A stretch of 64,000 nt of DNA from Kitasatospora gansuensis (GCF_014203705.1 NZ_JACHJR010000001.1:6758001-6822000), one strand, 5' to 3'. Numbered from the stretch's first letter, positions 18,574 to 27,770 are shown. Notes: a model not told the origin generated them from the sequence alone. Numbers and translations: made by a program.

Positions 18574-19734
18574 TCAACTCCTCTGTACGGTGTGTGCCTT
18601 GATGTAGTCCAGGTCGAAGTCGTCACCGAGGCCGGGGCGGTCGGGGAACCGGACCACGCCCTGATGGTCGATCGCGTCCACGATCGAGTGCAGGTGCGGT
18701 GGCACCTCGTCGAAGTCGAAGTGCGGGTGCAGCAGGCCGCGTTCGTACCAGCGGCCGTTGGTGGTGGCGCCGAGCAGGGCGAGGTTGCCGGAGCCGTTGC
18801 CGTGCACCTCGCAGTCCAGGTTGAACGCCTCGGCCAGGTGCAGGGTGCGGACGGCGGGGGTGATGCCGCCGACGTCGGTGGTGCCGGTGCGCAGGATGTC
18901 GCAGGCGCCGGAGGTGATCCACTCGGCCCGGGTGAAGTTCTTGCCCCAGGAGGTCTCGGGGCCGATGACGGGGATGTCGAGCTGGTCGGCGAGCCAGCGG
19001 TAGGAGGAGACCGACGCCTCCTCCATCGGCTCCTCGAACCAGTAGTAGCCCAACTCCTGGAGTGCGCGGCCGAGTCTGAGCGCCTCGGTGCGGGAGTACC
19101 AGTGGTTGGCGTCCAGCATCAGCTCGACGTCCGGGCCGACGGCCTCCCGGACGGCGGTGCAGGCGGCGATGTCCAGCTCCACCGAGGGGGCGCCCGCGAC
19201 CGGGGGCATCCAGGTGTGCAACTTGACGGCCCGGTAGCCCTGTTCGACCAGGTGGACCGCGAAGGCGGCGAAGTCGGCCGGGGTGGCCAGGCCACCGGGG
19301 ATCTGGTCGCCGCACATGGTGGAGGCGTACGCCGGGATCTCCCGGCGGGCGCCGCCGAGCAGCTTCCAGACCGGCAGCCCGAGCCGCTGCCCGGCCAGGT
19401 CCCAGAGCGCCAGGTCGACGAAGCCGAGCGCGCGATCGGTCAGGCCGCCGTGGGCGCCGCGCTGTTGCCGGGCGAGCGAGGTCCAGAGCCGTTCGCGCTC
19501 CAGCGGGTCCTGGCCGAGCAGCGAGGGGCGGACGTACTTGTCCAGTACGTGCGGCCGCAGGTGGTCCGGTTGGACCAGTACCCGGCCTGACACTCCGTCG
19601 GTGTCGGTGACGGTGAGCATCGCCTCCCGGACCTCGTGCGCTGCGGCGGGGTGGCGGTGGCCGTGCGAGTCGACGGCGGTCCTGGCGACGGTGGTGAAGA
19701 CCGAGACCTCGACGCGCTCGATGACGGCGGTCAC
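18574..19734 (-). CDS. mandelate racemase/muconate lactonizing enzyme family protein (aldarate dehydratase or galactarolactone cycloisomerase)
   Basis: A 386-residue enolase-superfamily enzyme: N-terminal capping domain, then a TIM barrel. The K-x-H site is AVKLHTWMP, metal ligands are in MLDANHWY, WFEEPMEE and GPETSWGKN, and a further His in EVHGNGSGN. In this locus it should act after uronate dehydrogenase, either dehydrating galactarate/glucarate or opening the galactarolactone directly to 5-dehydro-4-deoxyglucarate, as the Agrobacterium Gci enzyme does. Its GTG overlaps the stop of the binding-protein gene (GTGA). Confidence 0.8.
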   Translation of the reverse strand: MTAVIERVEVSVFTTVARTAVDSHGHRHPAAAHEVREAMLTVTDTDGVSGRVLVQPDHLRPHVLDKYVRPSLLGQDPLERERLWTSLARQQRGAHGGLTDRALGFVDLALWDLAGQRLGLPVWKLLGGARREIPAYASTMCGDQIPGGLATPADFAAFAVHLVEQGYRAVKLHTWMPPVAGAPSVELDIAACTAVREAVGPDVELMLDANHWYSRTEALRLGRALQELGYYWFEEPMEEASVSSYRWLADQLDIPVIGPETSWGKNFTRAEWITSGACDILRTGTTDVGGITPAVRTLHLAEAFNLDCEVHGNGSGNLALLGATTNGRWYERGLLHPHFDFDEVPPHLHSIVDAIDHQGVVRFPDRPGLGDDFDLDYIKAHTVQRS

Positions 19735-21032
19735 CGGTTCTTCGCCTGGTAGTCGGCCTGGGCCTTGGTGAAGGCGTCGGCGACGGACTTGGCGAACTCG
19801 GCGGCGGAGGTCTTGCCGAGCAGGACCTTCTGGAAGTTGGGCTCGGCGTCGGTCTTGGTGATCTTCGAGTACTGCGGCAGGTAGACCGGCGGCTGGACCA
19901 GCTTGGTGGCGGCCGAGTTGAGCGAGTCACCGGCCTGCTTGGTGATGCCGGAGCCGGTGTACCACTCGTCGGCGTACGCCTCGGTGTTGGCGGGGATCTG
20001 GCCGACGTTCTGGTTCCAGTAGCTGTTGGACTCGTGCGAGTCCAGGAACTCCATGAACTTCCAGGCGGCGTCCTTGTGCTTGCTGTTCTTGAAGAGGCCG
20101 AACCCGTCGACGGGGTTGGCGAGCACCGAGGTGCCGTCCGGCCCGGCCGGGAGCAGGAAGCCGGCCACCTTGTCGCCCAGCGCGGTCTTCACGTCCCGGG
20201 TCGAGCCCAGGTTGTGATGGACCATCATCACCTGGTTGGCCTGGAACTGGGCGAGCATCTGCGGGTAGGCGTTGGAGACGTCGGCCTCCGGGGTGGTGGC
20301 CTTGTACTGGGCGGCGATCTTCTCGATCAGCGCGATGTTCTTCGGGTCGTCGACGGTGGATCTGCCGCCGGCGTCGAACATCGTGGTCAGCCCGGAGTAG
20401 GCGTACGCCTCGGAGAGCACCTGGAAGCCGGAGCCGGCGCCGCCCCGGATGGTGAAGCCGTACTGGTTCTTCCCCTTGTCGGTCAACTTGGCTGCCGCTG
20501 CGAAGAGTTCGTCCCAGGTCCGGGGCGCGGTGAGGCCGGCCTCCTTGAACTTGTCGGCGCGGTACCAGATCACGTCCTGGTTGCCGGAGGACGGCAGCTG
20601 GTAGAGGCCCTTGCCGCCGCTCGCGCTCTTGGATATCTCGAGAAAGTTCGCCGAGACCTTCCCGTTCAGCGCGCTCTTGGCGTACCGCTCCTCCAGCGGG
20701 TCGAGCGCCTTCTGGGCGGTGAGCGAGGCGAGCAGCGCGGTGGTCACGCCGCCGACGTCCGGGGTGGAGTTGGAGGCGATCGCGGTGTTGTACTTCTCCG
20801 CCACCTCGGAGCTGGTGACACCGACGTACTTGACCGTGATGGTCGGGTTGACCTTCTCGAAGTCGGCGATCAGCTTCTGGTAGAGCGGGGTTCTCGCGGG
20901 TCCGGCGTTGTTGTCCCAGAACGTGACGGTGGTCTTTCCACCCGCGTCGGAGGAACTGCCGGAGGAGCCGCAGGCGGTGAGCAGGCCGAGCGCGGCGAGC
21001 GCAGCGGCGGTGGTGCGCAGGGGGCGGGACAT
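19731..21032 (-). CDS. sugar ABC transporter substrate-binding lipoprotein
   Basis: A 433-residue extracellular binding protein of the family 1 (carbohydrate) type. A lipobox GLLTAC puts the lipidated Cys at 21 after a hydrophobic signal. The body has the usual VTFWDNNAGPARTPLYQKLI start and a Trp/Tyr-rich ligand region. It probably catches galacturonate or oligogalacturonides released by the nearby pectinolytic enzymes. It sits 38 bases behind the two permease genes and overlaps the enolase-family gene. Confidence 0.9.
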   Translation of the reverse strand: MSRPLRTTAAALAALGLLTACGSSGSSSDAGGKTTVTFWDNNAGPARTPLYQKLIADFEKVNPTITVKYVGVTSSEVAEKYNTAIASNSTPDVGGVTTALLASLTAQKALDPLEERYAKSALNGKVSANFLEISKSASGGKGLYQLPSSGNQDVIWYRADKFKEAGLTAPRTWDELFAAAAKLTDKGKNQYGFTIRGGAGSGFQVLSEAYAYSGLTTMFDAGGRSTVDDPKNIALIEKIAAQYKATTPEADVSNAYPQMLAQFQANQVMMVHHNLGSTRDVKTALGDKVAGFLLPAGPDGTSVLANPVDGFGLFKNSKHKDAAWKFMEFLDSHESNSYWNQNVGQIPANTEAYADEWYTGSGITKQAGDSLNSAATKLVQPPVYLPQYSKITKTDAEPNFQKVLLGKTSAAEFAKSVADAFTKAQADYQAKNR

Positions 21033-21070
21033 GGCTGGGGTCCTGTTCTTCTCGGATGGGATGGGGGAGT

Positions 21071-21874
21071 TCAGCCCTTGACGGCGCCGGCGCTCATGCC
21101 CTGCACCAGGTACTTCTGGACGAAGGCGAAGACCAGCACCACGGGTACGGCGGCCACCACGCCACCGGCGGCGAGCGCGCCGAAGTCGACGGTGTTCTCG
21201 CCGATGGTGGTCTGCAGCCCGACCGGCACCGTCTGCAGTTCGGGGTCATTGAGGAACATCAGTGCGAAGAGGAAGTTGTTCCAGCTGCCGATGAAGGCGA
21301 ACGAGCCGACGGCCACGATGCCGGGCCGCAGCAGCGGCAGTACGACGGCCAGGAAGGCGCGGACGCGGCCGCAGCCGTCCACCATCGCGGACTCCTCCAG
21401 TTCCACCGGGACGTTCTTCACGAAGCCGCTCATCAGGATCATGGCGAGCGGGAGTTGGAAGGTGGTCTCGGCGATGATCAGGCTCCAGCGGGAGTTGATC
21501 AGGTCGAAGGTCTGGAAGATGTTGAAGAGCGGGATCAGCATCATCGCGCCCGGCACGAACTGGGTGCAGAGCAGCGCGAGCAGGAAGGCCCGCTGCCCCC
21601 GGAACCTGAACCGGGCCAGCGCGTAACCGCCCATCAGGGCGAAGAAGGTGACGAACACCAGGGTGAGCAGGGCGATCCAGACGCTGTTCTGGAAGTAGAC
21701 CCGGAAGCCCATGCCGTTCCAGACCGTGTCGAAGTGATCGAAGGTCAGCGGCCAGGGCAGCAGTGAGGTGGAGCCGGCCGGGCGGAGCGCGAACAGCAGC
21801 ATCCAGTAGAACGGCACCACGGTGAAGACCAGGTACAGCGCGAGCGGCAGGAAGAGCCGGAGGATCCGGTTCAC
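21071..21874 (-). CDS. sugar ABC transporter permease (MalG type)
   Basis: A 267-residue inner-membrane permease with six predicted helices and the cytoplasmic coupling loop ESAMVDGCGRVRAFLAVVLPL (EAA motif) that contacts the ATPase. GTG 21874 overlaps the upstream permease stop (GTGA). No ATPase gene is encoded in this operon, so the pair is likely energised by a shared MsiK-type ATPase, as is common in streptomycetes. Confidence 0.9.
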   Translation of the reverse strand: MNRILRLFLPLALYLVFTVVPFYWMLLFALRPAGSTSLLPWPLTFDHFDTVWNGMGFRVYFQNSVWIALLTLVFVTFFALMGGYALARFRFRGQRAFLLALLCTQFVPGAMMLIPLFNIFQTFDLINSRWSLIIAETTFQLPLAMILMSGFVKNVPVELEESAMVDGCGRVRAFLAVVLPLLRPGIVAVGSFAFIGSWNNFLFALMFLNDPELQTVPVGLQTTIGENTVDFGALAAGGVVAAVPVVLVFAFVQKYLVQGMSAGAVKG

Positions 21875-22779
21875 TTCTCACGTCCGAACTTGCTGAGCCG
21901 CAGGTAGAGGATCGAGCAGAACAGCAGGATCACGAAGGCCGCCGTGGTGAGCGCCGAGCCGTAGCCGAAGTCGTAGGACTTGCGCGCGAGTTGGGCCACG
22001 TAGAGCGGAAGGCTGGTGGTCGCACCGGCCGGGCCGCCGTTGGTCAGCGTGTACAGCAGGTCGACGTTGTTGAACTCCCAGACCGAGCGCAGCAGGGTGG
22101 CCAGCACGATCGCGTCCCGCAGGTGCGGCAGGGTGACGTGGCAGAAGGTGCGGACCCGGCCGGCGCCGTCCATCGAGGCCGCCTCGTACAGCTCCTTGGG
22201 CACCGACTGGAGGTCGGCCAGGATGAGGATGGCGAAGAACGGTACGCCGCGCCAGAGTTCGGCGACCACGGCGGCGCCGAAGACGGTGTCGGGGTTGCCG
22301 AGTACCGAGGTGCCCGCGCTGCCGGCGCCGAGTTCGGCGAGGTAGTGGAAGACGCCGGTGGCCGGGTTGTAGAGCAGCATCCAGATGCTGGTGGTCAGCA
22401 CGCCCGAGACGGCCCAGGGGGAGAAGACCAGGGCCCGGGCCACGGCCCGGCCGACGAAGGTCTCGTTCACGATCAGCGCGAGGGCCAGGCCGAGCAGCAG
22501 TTGGAGCAGGACCTCGGCGAAGACCCACTTGGCGGAGAAGGCCAGGCTGCTCCAGAACTGCTCGTCGCCGAACATCTGCCGGAAGTTGGCCAGGCCGACG
22601 AAGGCGTCGTCATAGGGCTCGTTCACCACGTGGTGCTGGAGCGCGTAGTAGAGGACGCTGCCGACCGGGAAGAGCAGGAACACGGCCAGCAGGAGCAGCG
22701 TCGGGGAGATCAGCGCGTACGGCGCCAGCGCCCGGCGCAGCCGGTGGCCGCGGACAGGGGGTGGGGCGGCGAGAGCCAT
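21871..22779 (-). CDS. sugar ABC transporter permease (MalF type)
   Basis: A 302-residue permease, first gene of the minus-strand uronate operon. It has about six hydrophobic helices and the EAA loop EAASMDGAGRVRTFCHVTLP. The promoter region upstream (22780-22995) is shared with the divergent dehydratase gene and contains two copies of the GTTCA-N6-TGRAC repeat, so the operon is probably under the IclR regulator at 27822. Confidence 0.9.
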   Translation of the reverse strand: MALAAPPPVRGHRLRRALAPYALISPTLLLLAVFLLFPVGSVLYYALQHHVVNEPYDDAFVGLANFRQMFGDEQFWSSLAFSAKWVFAEVLLQLLLGLALALIVNETFVGRAVARALVFSPWAVSGVLTTSIWMLLYNPATGVFHYLAELGAGSAGTSVLGNPDTVFGAAVVAELWRGVPFFAILILADLQSVPKELYEAASMDGAGRVRTFCHVTLPHLRDAIVLATLLRSVWEFNNVDLLYTLTNGGPAGATTSLPLYVAQLARKSYDFGYGSALTTAAFVILLFCSILYLRLSKFGREK

Positions 22780-22849
22780 CGGTGAGCTCGCCTCCTCTCG
22801 GAAACGTGGGGGAGCGATGGCGACTCACGGCGACACGCACATGGACGCT

Positions 22850-22865
22850 GTTCACATTCGTGGAC
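22850..22865. promoter_or_regulatory. candidate IclR operator 1, GTTCA-N6-TGGAC
   Basis: GTTCACATTCGTGGAC is an imperfect inverted repeat in the 216-base divergent region between the transporter operon and the dehydratase gene. It shares spacing and arms with three other copies at this locus. It lies about 70 bases upstream of the permease start. Confidence 0.6.
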
Positions 22866-22915
22866 ACCCTAGGGAGAGGGTGACGGGTCGTCAACCCTCC
22901 GCGTGGCCATACCGT

Positions 22916-22931
22916 GTTCATGGATGTGGAC
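22916..22931. promoter_or_regulatory. candidate IclR operator 2, GTTCA-N6-TGGAC
   Basis: GTTCATGGATGTGGAC lies 66 bases from operator 1 in the same divergent region. Its right flank CACGGTC is identical to the flank of the copy in front of pectate lyase, so the conserved block is longer than the core repeat. Confidence 0.65.
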
Positions 22932-22995
22932 CACGGTCAGAATGATGTATAACCCTGGAACACCCAGCCCCGCGCCTCGCTAGGAGCGTTCCGCC

Positions 22996-23913
22996 ATGCC
23001 TGCTCTCGTCGACCGCCTCGACGGTCTGCTGTTCTTCCCGGTCACCGCCTTCGCCCCCGACGGCGCGTTGGACCTGACCACCTTCCGGGCGCACGTCAGG
23101 GCCCGGATCGACGACGGCGCGGCCGCCGTCTTCGCCGCCTGCGGCACCGGCGAGTACCACGCGCTCGGCCTCGACGAGTACGAGGCCGTCATCGCCGCCG
23201 CCGTCGAGGAGACCGCCGGAGCCGTACCCGTGGTGGCCGGTATCGGCCACGGCACCGCGTTGGCCCTGGAGTTCGTCCGGCGGGCCGAGCGGGCCGGCGC
23301 CGACGGCCTGCTCGCGCTGCCGCCGTATCTGGTCAAGCCCTCGCAGGCCGGACTGCTCCGGCACTACACCGAACTGGCCGAGGCGACCCGGCTGGAGATC
23401 ATCATCTATGCCCGGGACAACGCCGTCCTGGACCCGGAGACCGTGGTCCGGCTCGCCGAACTGCCCAACGTGGTCGGCTACAAGGACGGCCTCGGCGACG
23501 TGGACCGGATGCAACGGATCATCAGCGCCGTCCGCACCGCCCACCCGGACCGGCCGTTCCGCTACTTCAACGGCCTGCCCACCGCCGAACTCACCGGGCT
23601 CGCCTACCGGGGCATCGGCGTCACGCTGTACTCCTCCGCCGTGTTCTGCTTCGCGCCCGACCTCGCGCTCGCCTTCCACGCCGCCCTGAACGGCGGCGAC
23701 GACGAGACCGCCAACCGCCTGCTGGACGGCTTCTTCCGCCCGCTGGTGGAGCTGCGCAACCTGGGCTCCGGCTACGCGGTCTCGCTGGTCAAGGCCGGGG
23801 TCCGGCTGGACGGCCTGGACGTCGGCGAGGTCCGGTCCCCGCTCACCGAGCCCGCCGCCGAGCACGTCTCCCAGCTGGCCGACCTGATCAAGCACGGCCG
23901 CACCCTGCTCTGA
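22996..23913 (+). CDS. 5-dehydro-4-deoxyglucarate dehydratase
   Basis: A 305-residue dihydrodipicolinate synthase-superfamily TIM barrel. The Schiff-base Lys is K163 in VVGYKDGLGD, with Y138 in IIIYARDN and the GTGEYHAL phosphate-loop variant that separates this family from DapA. It decarboxylates and dehydrates 5-dehydro-4-deoxyglucarate to alpha-ketoglutarate semialdehyde. ATG 22996 follows CTAGGAG. It is divergent from the transporter operon and shares two predicted IclR operators. Confidence 0.9.
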   Translation: MPALVDRLDGLLFFPVTAFAPDGALDLTTFRAHVRARIDDGAAAVFAACGTGEYHALGLDEYEAVIAAAVEETAGAVPVVAGIGHGTALALEFVRRAERAGADGLLALPPYLVKPSQAGLLRHYTELAEATRLEIIIYARDNAVLDPETVVRLAELPNVVGYKDGLGDVDRMQRIISAVRTAHPDRPFRYFNGLPTAELTGLAYRGIGVTLYSSAVFCFAPDLALAFHAALNGGDDETANRLLDGFFRPLVELRNLGSGYAVSLVKAGVRLDGLDVGEVRSPLTEPAAEHVSQLADLIKHGRTLL

Positions 23914-23925
23914 CCGTCCCCCGCC

Positions 23926-23951
23926 GGCGCCCGGCCCACCCGCCGGGCGCC
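23926..23951 (+). terminator. hairpin behind the dehydratase gene
   Basis: GGCGCCCGGC and GCCGGGCGCC form a perfect 10-bp stem with a 6-base loop, 12 bases after the dehydratase stop and 21 bases before the next start. It may lower expression of the downstream gene rather than end transcription fully. Confidence 0.5.
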
Positions 23952-23972
23952 CTCTCACCCTGGAGCACTGCC

Positions 23973-25121
23973 GTGCGGACCTCCGCCTTCCTCTACCCCT
24001 GGGACGTCGTCGGCGACCCGGACGCCGCGCCCCGGCTCGCCGACCTGGGCCTGGACCGGATCACCCTGGCCTCCGCGTACCACTCCACCCGGGCGCTGAC
24101 GCCGCGTCACCCGAGCCGGCGGATCGTCACCGCCCGGCACTCCGCCGTCTACTACCCGCCCGGCCGCCGGCGCGGGATCGGCCCGTACCCACAGACCTGG
24201 ATCGACTCCCCGGACCCGTTCGGCGAGGCCGGCGCCGCGCTCCTCGCGGCCGGTCTGGACGTGCACTCCTGGGTGGTGCTCGCCCACAACTCCCGGCTGG
24301 GGGAAGAGAATCCGCGCTGTACCGTGCGCAACGCCTACGGCGAGCACTACCCCTGGGCACTCTGCATCGCGCAGCCCGAGGTGGTCGAGTACGGCGCGCT
24401 GCTGGCCGCCGAGGCGGCCGTCCGGCCCGGGGCGAGCGGCGTCGAGCTGGAGTCCTGCGGCTGGTACGGGCTGGCGCACCTGCACGCCCACGACAAGATC
24501 GGCGGCGTACCGCTGGGCCCGGTCGGGCAGTTGCTGATGTCGCTCTGCTTCTGCCCGTCCTGCTCGGCGGGGTACGCCGACGCCGCGGCGCTGCGGGCGG
24601 CCGTGCTGGCCGCCCTGGCCCCGCTCTGGCGCGGCGCGCCCGACCCGGCGGACCTCGCCGACGCGGTGGGCCGCTCGCTCGCGGCCGATGCCCTGGCCCA
24701 TCGGGCGGCCGCCGCACGGCAGTTCCAGTCCGCGGCGGTCTCCGCGGTCCGTTCGGCGGCGCCCCCCGGATTCCGGATCCTGCTGCACGCCGACCCCACC
24801 CCGCACCACTACGGACCCAACCCCGGCGTGGAGTTGGACTGGCTGCTCGGGCAGGTCGACGGCCTGGTCATCCCGGCCGCCCTGTTGCCCACCGCCCTGC
24901 CGGAACGCCGCCCCGGCACCGTACTGGCAGCCAACCTCGGCATCATCGGCGGCCTCGGGCCGATCCCCGAGGCCGACGAACTGCGCTTCTACCACGCCGG
25001 GTTGGCCTCCGACGCCGACCTGGCCGCAGTCAGGCAGCTGCTCGACCGTCAGAGGTCGCGAGGGTCCGTGTCGGCACCGCACAGCACGACGGTCACCGCC
25101 TCGTCCGGGCCCGGCAGGTAG
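23973..25121 (+). CDS. unknown TIM-barrel-like protein in the pectin locus
   Basis: I cannot name this 382-residue protein. It has no signal peptide. The order of short hydrophobic strands, each followed by a helix, looks like a TIM barrel: TSAFLYPWDV, LDVHSWVVLAHN, ASGVELESCGWYG, FRILLHADP, VDGLVIPA, VLAANLGIIG. Acidic residues at strand ends (ELESCGW, HADPTPHHYG) would suit a glycoside hydrolase-like site. A CFCPSC motif near residue 191 might bind metal. GTG 23973 follows CTGGAGC. Co-orientation with the dehydratase suggests a cytosolic role in uronate or oligouronide metabolism, which is inference. Confidence 0.65.
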   Translation: MRTSAFLYPWDVVGDPDAAPRLADLGLDRITLASAYHSTRALTPRHPSRRIVTARHSAVYYPPGRRRGIGPYPQTWIDSPDPFGEAGAALLAAGLDVHSWVVLAHNSRLGEENPRCTVRNAYGEHYPWALCIAQPEVVEYGALLAAEAAVRPGASGVELESCGWYGLAHLHAHDKIGGVPLGPVGQLLMSLCFCPSCSAGYADAAALRAAVLAALAPLWRGAPDPADLADAVGRSLAADALAHRAAAARQFQSAAVSAVRSAAPPGFRILLHADPTPHHYGPNPGVELDWLLGQVDGLVIPAALLPTALPERRPGTVLAANLGIIGGLGPIPEADELRFYHAGLASDADLAAVRQLLDRQRSRGSVSAPHSTTVTASSGPGR

Positions 25122-25133
25122 GCGGCGGCGGTA

Positions 25134-26237
25134 TCACCGCCAGGGCTGCCAGTTGTCGGAGCCGGTCAGGTACGTCTCGCGGGTGTGCGCGGCGGCCTGG
25201 GCGGCGGTCAGCTGCGGGCGGTTGGCCGGGACGGTGACGACCGCGCCCGGGCCGGTGTTCGCGTACTCGGCGAAGCGCTGGTTCTGCCACGGGTGGGAGG
25301 CGGACATGTCGGCGTACGGGGCACCGGCGTTGATGCCCGCGCCGATCGTGCTCTGACGGACCGTCAGCATCGGCCTGGCGGTGGTGTCGCTGCTCGGCAC
25401 CCACGGGCGGGCCAGGCAGTAGGCGGCGGCGGGGGCGGTGCTGGTGAAGGTGCACCCGGTGGCCAGGAAGCCGCGCGGGTTGGCCCCGGCGGTGCTGGGG
25501 GCGAACACGAAGCCCTGCGGGGTGAAGGCCACCGGCCGGGCCAGCGTGCGCAGTTCGCAGCCCTCCAGCACGGCGGTGGCCCGGCCGAAGACGAAGTCGA
25601 CGTCGCCCTCGACGTAGCACTGCCGGTAGTACTGCCGGGCGAAGACACCGAGGCCGGCGGAGTCCGCGTACAGGGTGTCCTGGTGGCCGAGGAAGCGGCA
25701 GCGGTGGAAGGCGGTCCGGTCGCCGACCGCCTTGACCGCGACGGCCTGGGTGCCGGTGAACTCCGGGTGGTCGGCGCGCAGCCAGTCGTTGGCGAAGGTG
25801 ACGTCCCGGGCGGTGAACCCGTCCGCGAGCAGGGTGACGGTGGCGCTGCCGGACGTGCCGTAGGTGCCGCCGCCGGGCTTGGCGGTGCCGGCGGCGTTGT
25901 TGTAGACGATCACCACGTCGGTGGCCCTGGCGGTGCCGCCGAGCAGGGTGAGGTACCGGCGGTCGGCGGTGAGGAGCACGGTCTCCCGGTACGTCCCGGC
26001 GGCCAGCACGATGGTCCAGCCGGTGGCGACGGTGGTGCCGGCGGGCGTGGCGGAGACGGCGGCCTGCACGGTGCGGTGGTCGCCGGTGCCGGCCGGATCG
26101 ACGTACAGGGTACGGGAGTTGAGGCGAGCGGTGGGGCTGCCGTAGCTGCCCCACTTCCCGGCGGCGGAGGCCACGCCGGTGCCGGTGCCGAGCAGCAGGG
26201 CGGCCGAGGTGAGCAGGAAGGAACGACGGGTGGGCAT
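25134..26237 (-). CDS. secreted pectinesterase (CE8)
   Basis: A 367-residue pectin methylesterase of the right-handed beta-helix type. A Tat-like signal (MPTRRSFLLTSAALLLGTG, cut near ASA) exports it. Catalytic regions are TGTQAVAV, GHQDTLYAD and GDVDFVFG (two catalytic Asp), and RPWVPSSD carries the substrate Arg and Trp. It de-esterifies pectin so that pectate lyase can act. It lies 66 bases behind the pectate lyase gene without its own operator repeat, so the two are probably co-transcribed. It is convergent with the unknown gene at 23973, 12 bases apart. Confidence 0.92.
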   Translation of the reverse strand: MPTRRSFLLTSAALLLGTGTGVASAAGKWGSYGSPTARLNSRTLYVDPAGTGDHRTVQAAVSATPAGTTVATGWTIVLAAGTYRETVLLTADRRYLTLLGGTARATDVVIVYNNAAGTAKPGGGTYGTSGSATVTLLADGFTARDVTFANDWLRADHPEFTGTQAVAVKAVGDRTAFHRCRFLGHQDTLYADSAGLGVFARQYYRQCYVEGDVDFVFGRATAVLEGCELRTLARPVAFTPQGFVFAPSTAGANPRGFLATGCTFTSTAPAAAYCLARPWVPSSDTTARPMLTVRQSTIGAGINAGAPYADMSASHPWQNQRFAEYANTGPGAVVTVPANRPQLTAAQAAAHTRETYLTGSDNWQPWR

Positions 26238-26303
26238 GCGGCTCTCCTGGGGGAGGGCCCCGGCGCGGTGGGGGCGCGCGCCGGGGCTGTCGGTGCGGGG
26301 AGG

Positions 26304-27614
26304 TCAGATCCGGCCGACGCCGGCCGAGGCGGTGACGGCGCCCGGCACGGCGGAGGCGGGCTGCACGGTGAGCCGCAGCGAGGGCGTCCAGCCCGCCGAA
26401 GTGCCCAGCTTGCTGCTGGAGTTGGCGGCGTTGTAGGCGCCGATCAGGTCGGTCACGGTGCCGTTCACGGAGTTGTTGTCGGCGGTCAGCGCGGAGCCGC
26501 TGAGCTTGCGCAGCACCTCGCCCGTCGTGATGCCGGAGGGCAGCTTGAAGTAGTTCTGCTGGGCCACCACCGCCGAGTTCTTGCCCACCCCGATGCTGTA
26601 CTCGTAGGCGCCCGCGGTCGGCACGAAGTAGTTGTTGTAGACGTCGACCTGGCCGAACCGGACCCGGGGCGCACGCTCCACGGTGTTCTGCCAGAGGTTG
26701 TGGTGGAAGGTGACCCGGAGCTTGCCGGTGTCCACGGTGGAGCTGTCGCTGTTGCCGACCAGGATGGTCTTGCCGTGGTCCTTGAAGATGTTCCAGGAGG
26801 CGGTGACGTAGTCGGCGCCCTTGACCACGTCGAGCTGGCCGTCGTGCACCTGGTACGGGCGGCCGAAGTACTTCGGCTGCTTGGCGTCGACGTTGGCGCC
26901 GTCGGTGAAGGTGTTGTGGTCGACCCAGACGTGGGTGGCGTTGTAGGCGACCAGGCTGTCGTACATCGAGTTCCAGTTGCCGTCGTCGCCGTCGGTCGGG
27001 TCCCACTGCGGGAAGCAGTCGGCGGCGTCCTCGAAGGTGAGGTTGCGGACGATCACGTTGTCCACGTTCTTCACCACCAGGCCGCCGCCGAGCAGCCGGC
27101 CGCCGTTGATGCCGACCACCGTGGTGTTGGCGCCCACGTTGATCTGGACCTTCTCGGCCTGCAGCTTCTGCGAGGCCACCCGCGCGGTCTCCTGGGTGCC
27201 GGACGGCACCTTGGAGGTGCCCCAGACCGCCGGGTCGTACGCGGCCAGGTACTTGGCCAGGGTGTAGCCGCCGGTCACGTAGGCCGAGCAGGCCAGGTGC
27301 CGGTTGGCGTCGTCGGTGTTCAGGTCGATGGTGCCGGAGACCTGGATGATCTTCGGGGTGGCGTTCGACCCGTTGCTGGAGTTCTTGCCGCCGAGCGCGG
27401 CGACCAGCTGGGCCCGGGTGGTGACCGTGACGGTGTGCGCGGCGTCGGCCTTGCTGCCGCCGGTGGTGCCGGTGGTGGCCGAGCCCCAGCCGTCCTTGGC
27501 GGCCAGGACGGTGTGCGCGACATCGGCCGCGGCGGCCGGGGTGACGGTGGCACAGGTGGCGCCGAGCAGGGCGGCGGTGCAGGCGAGCAGAGCGGTGCGG
27601 CGGGGTACGCGCAT
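26304..27614 (-). CDS. secreted pectate lyase (PL1)
   Basis: A 436-residue extracellular lyase with a Sec-type signal (cut near TPAAAA). The PL1 core is a parallel beta-helix: VGINGGRLLGGGL, VIVRNLTFEDAADCFPQWDP (calcium-binding acidic residues), VAYNATHVWVDHNTF and the catalytic/binding Arg region VTFHHNLWQNTVERAPRVR. It cleaves de-esterified polygalacturonate by beta-elimination. A perfect GTTCA-N6-TGAAC repeat lies 68 bases upstream of the start. Confidence 0.93.
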   Translation of the reverse strand: MRVPRRTALLACTAALLGATCATVTPAAAADVAHTVLAAKDGWGSATTGTTGGSKADAAHTVTVTTRAQLVAALGGKNSSNGSNATPKIIQVSGTIDLNTDDANRHLACSAYVTGGYTLAKYLAAYDPAVWGTSKVPSGTQETARVASQKLQAEKVQINVGANTTVVGINGGRLLGGGLVVKNVDNVIVRNLTFEDAADCFPQWDPTDGDDGNWNSMYDSLVAYNATHVWVDHNTFTDGANVDAKQPKYFGRPYQVHDGQLDVVKGADYVTASWNIFKDHGKTILVGNSDSSTVDTGKLRVTFHHNLWQNTVERAPRVRFGQVDVYNNYFVPTAGAYEYSIGVGKNSAVVAQQNYFKLPSGITTGEVLRKLSGSALTADNNSVNGTVTDLIGAYNAANSSSKLGTSAGWTPSLRLTVQPASAVPGAVTASAGVGRI

Positions 27615-27681
27615 GGCGAAGCTCCTCGGACGTGACGTCGGGTGGGGGGAGGAGAATGCGAGGGCGATACGCTCCGACTGG

Positions 27682-27697
27682 GTTCAAGGACATGAAC
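27682..27697. promoter_or_regulatory. candidate IclR operator 3, GTTCA-N6-TGAAC
   Basis: GTTCAAGGACATGAAC is a perfect inverted repeat (GGTTCA-N5... extends to GGTTCA/TGAACC) in front of the pectate lyase gene. It is followed by CACGGTC, as in operator 2. Confidence 0.7.
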
Positions 27698-27770
27698 CAC
27701 GGTCGCATCCATGGCCGGGACGATAGGCAGCCCGACCGCCTGCGGTCAAGAGGGCCGACCGGGCCGCAAA

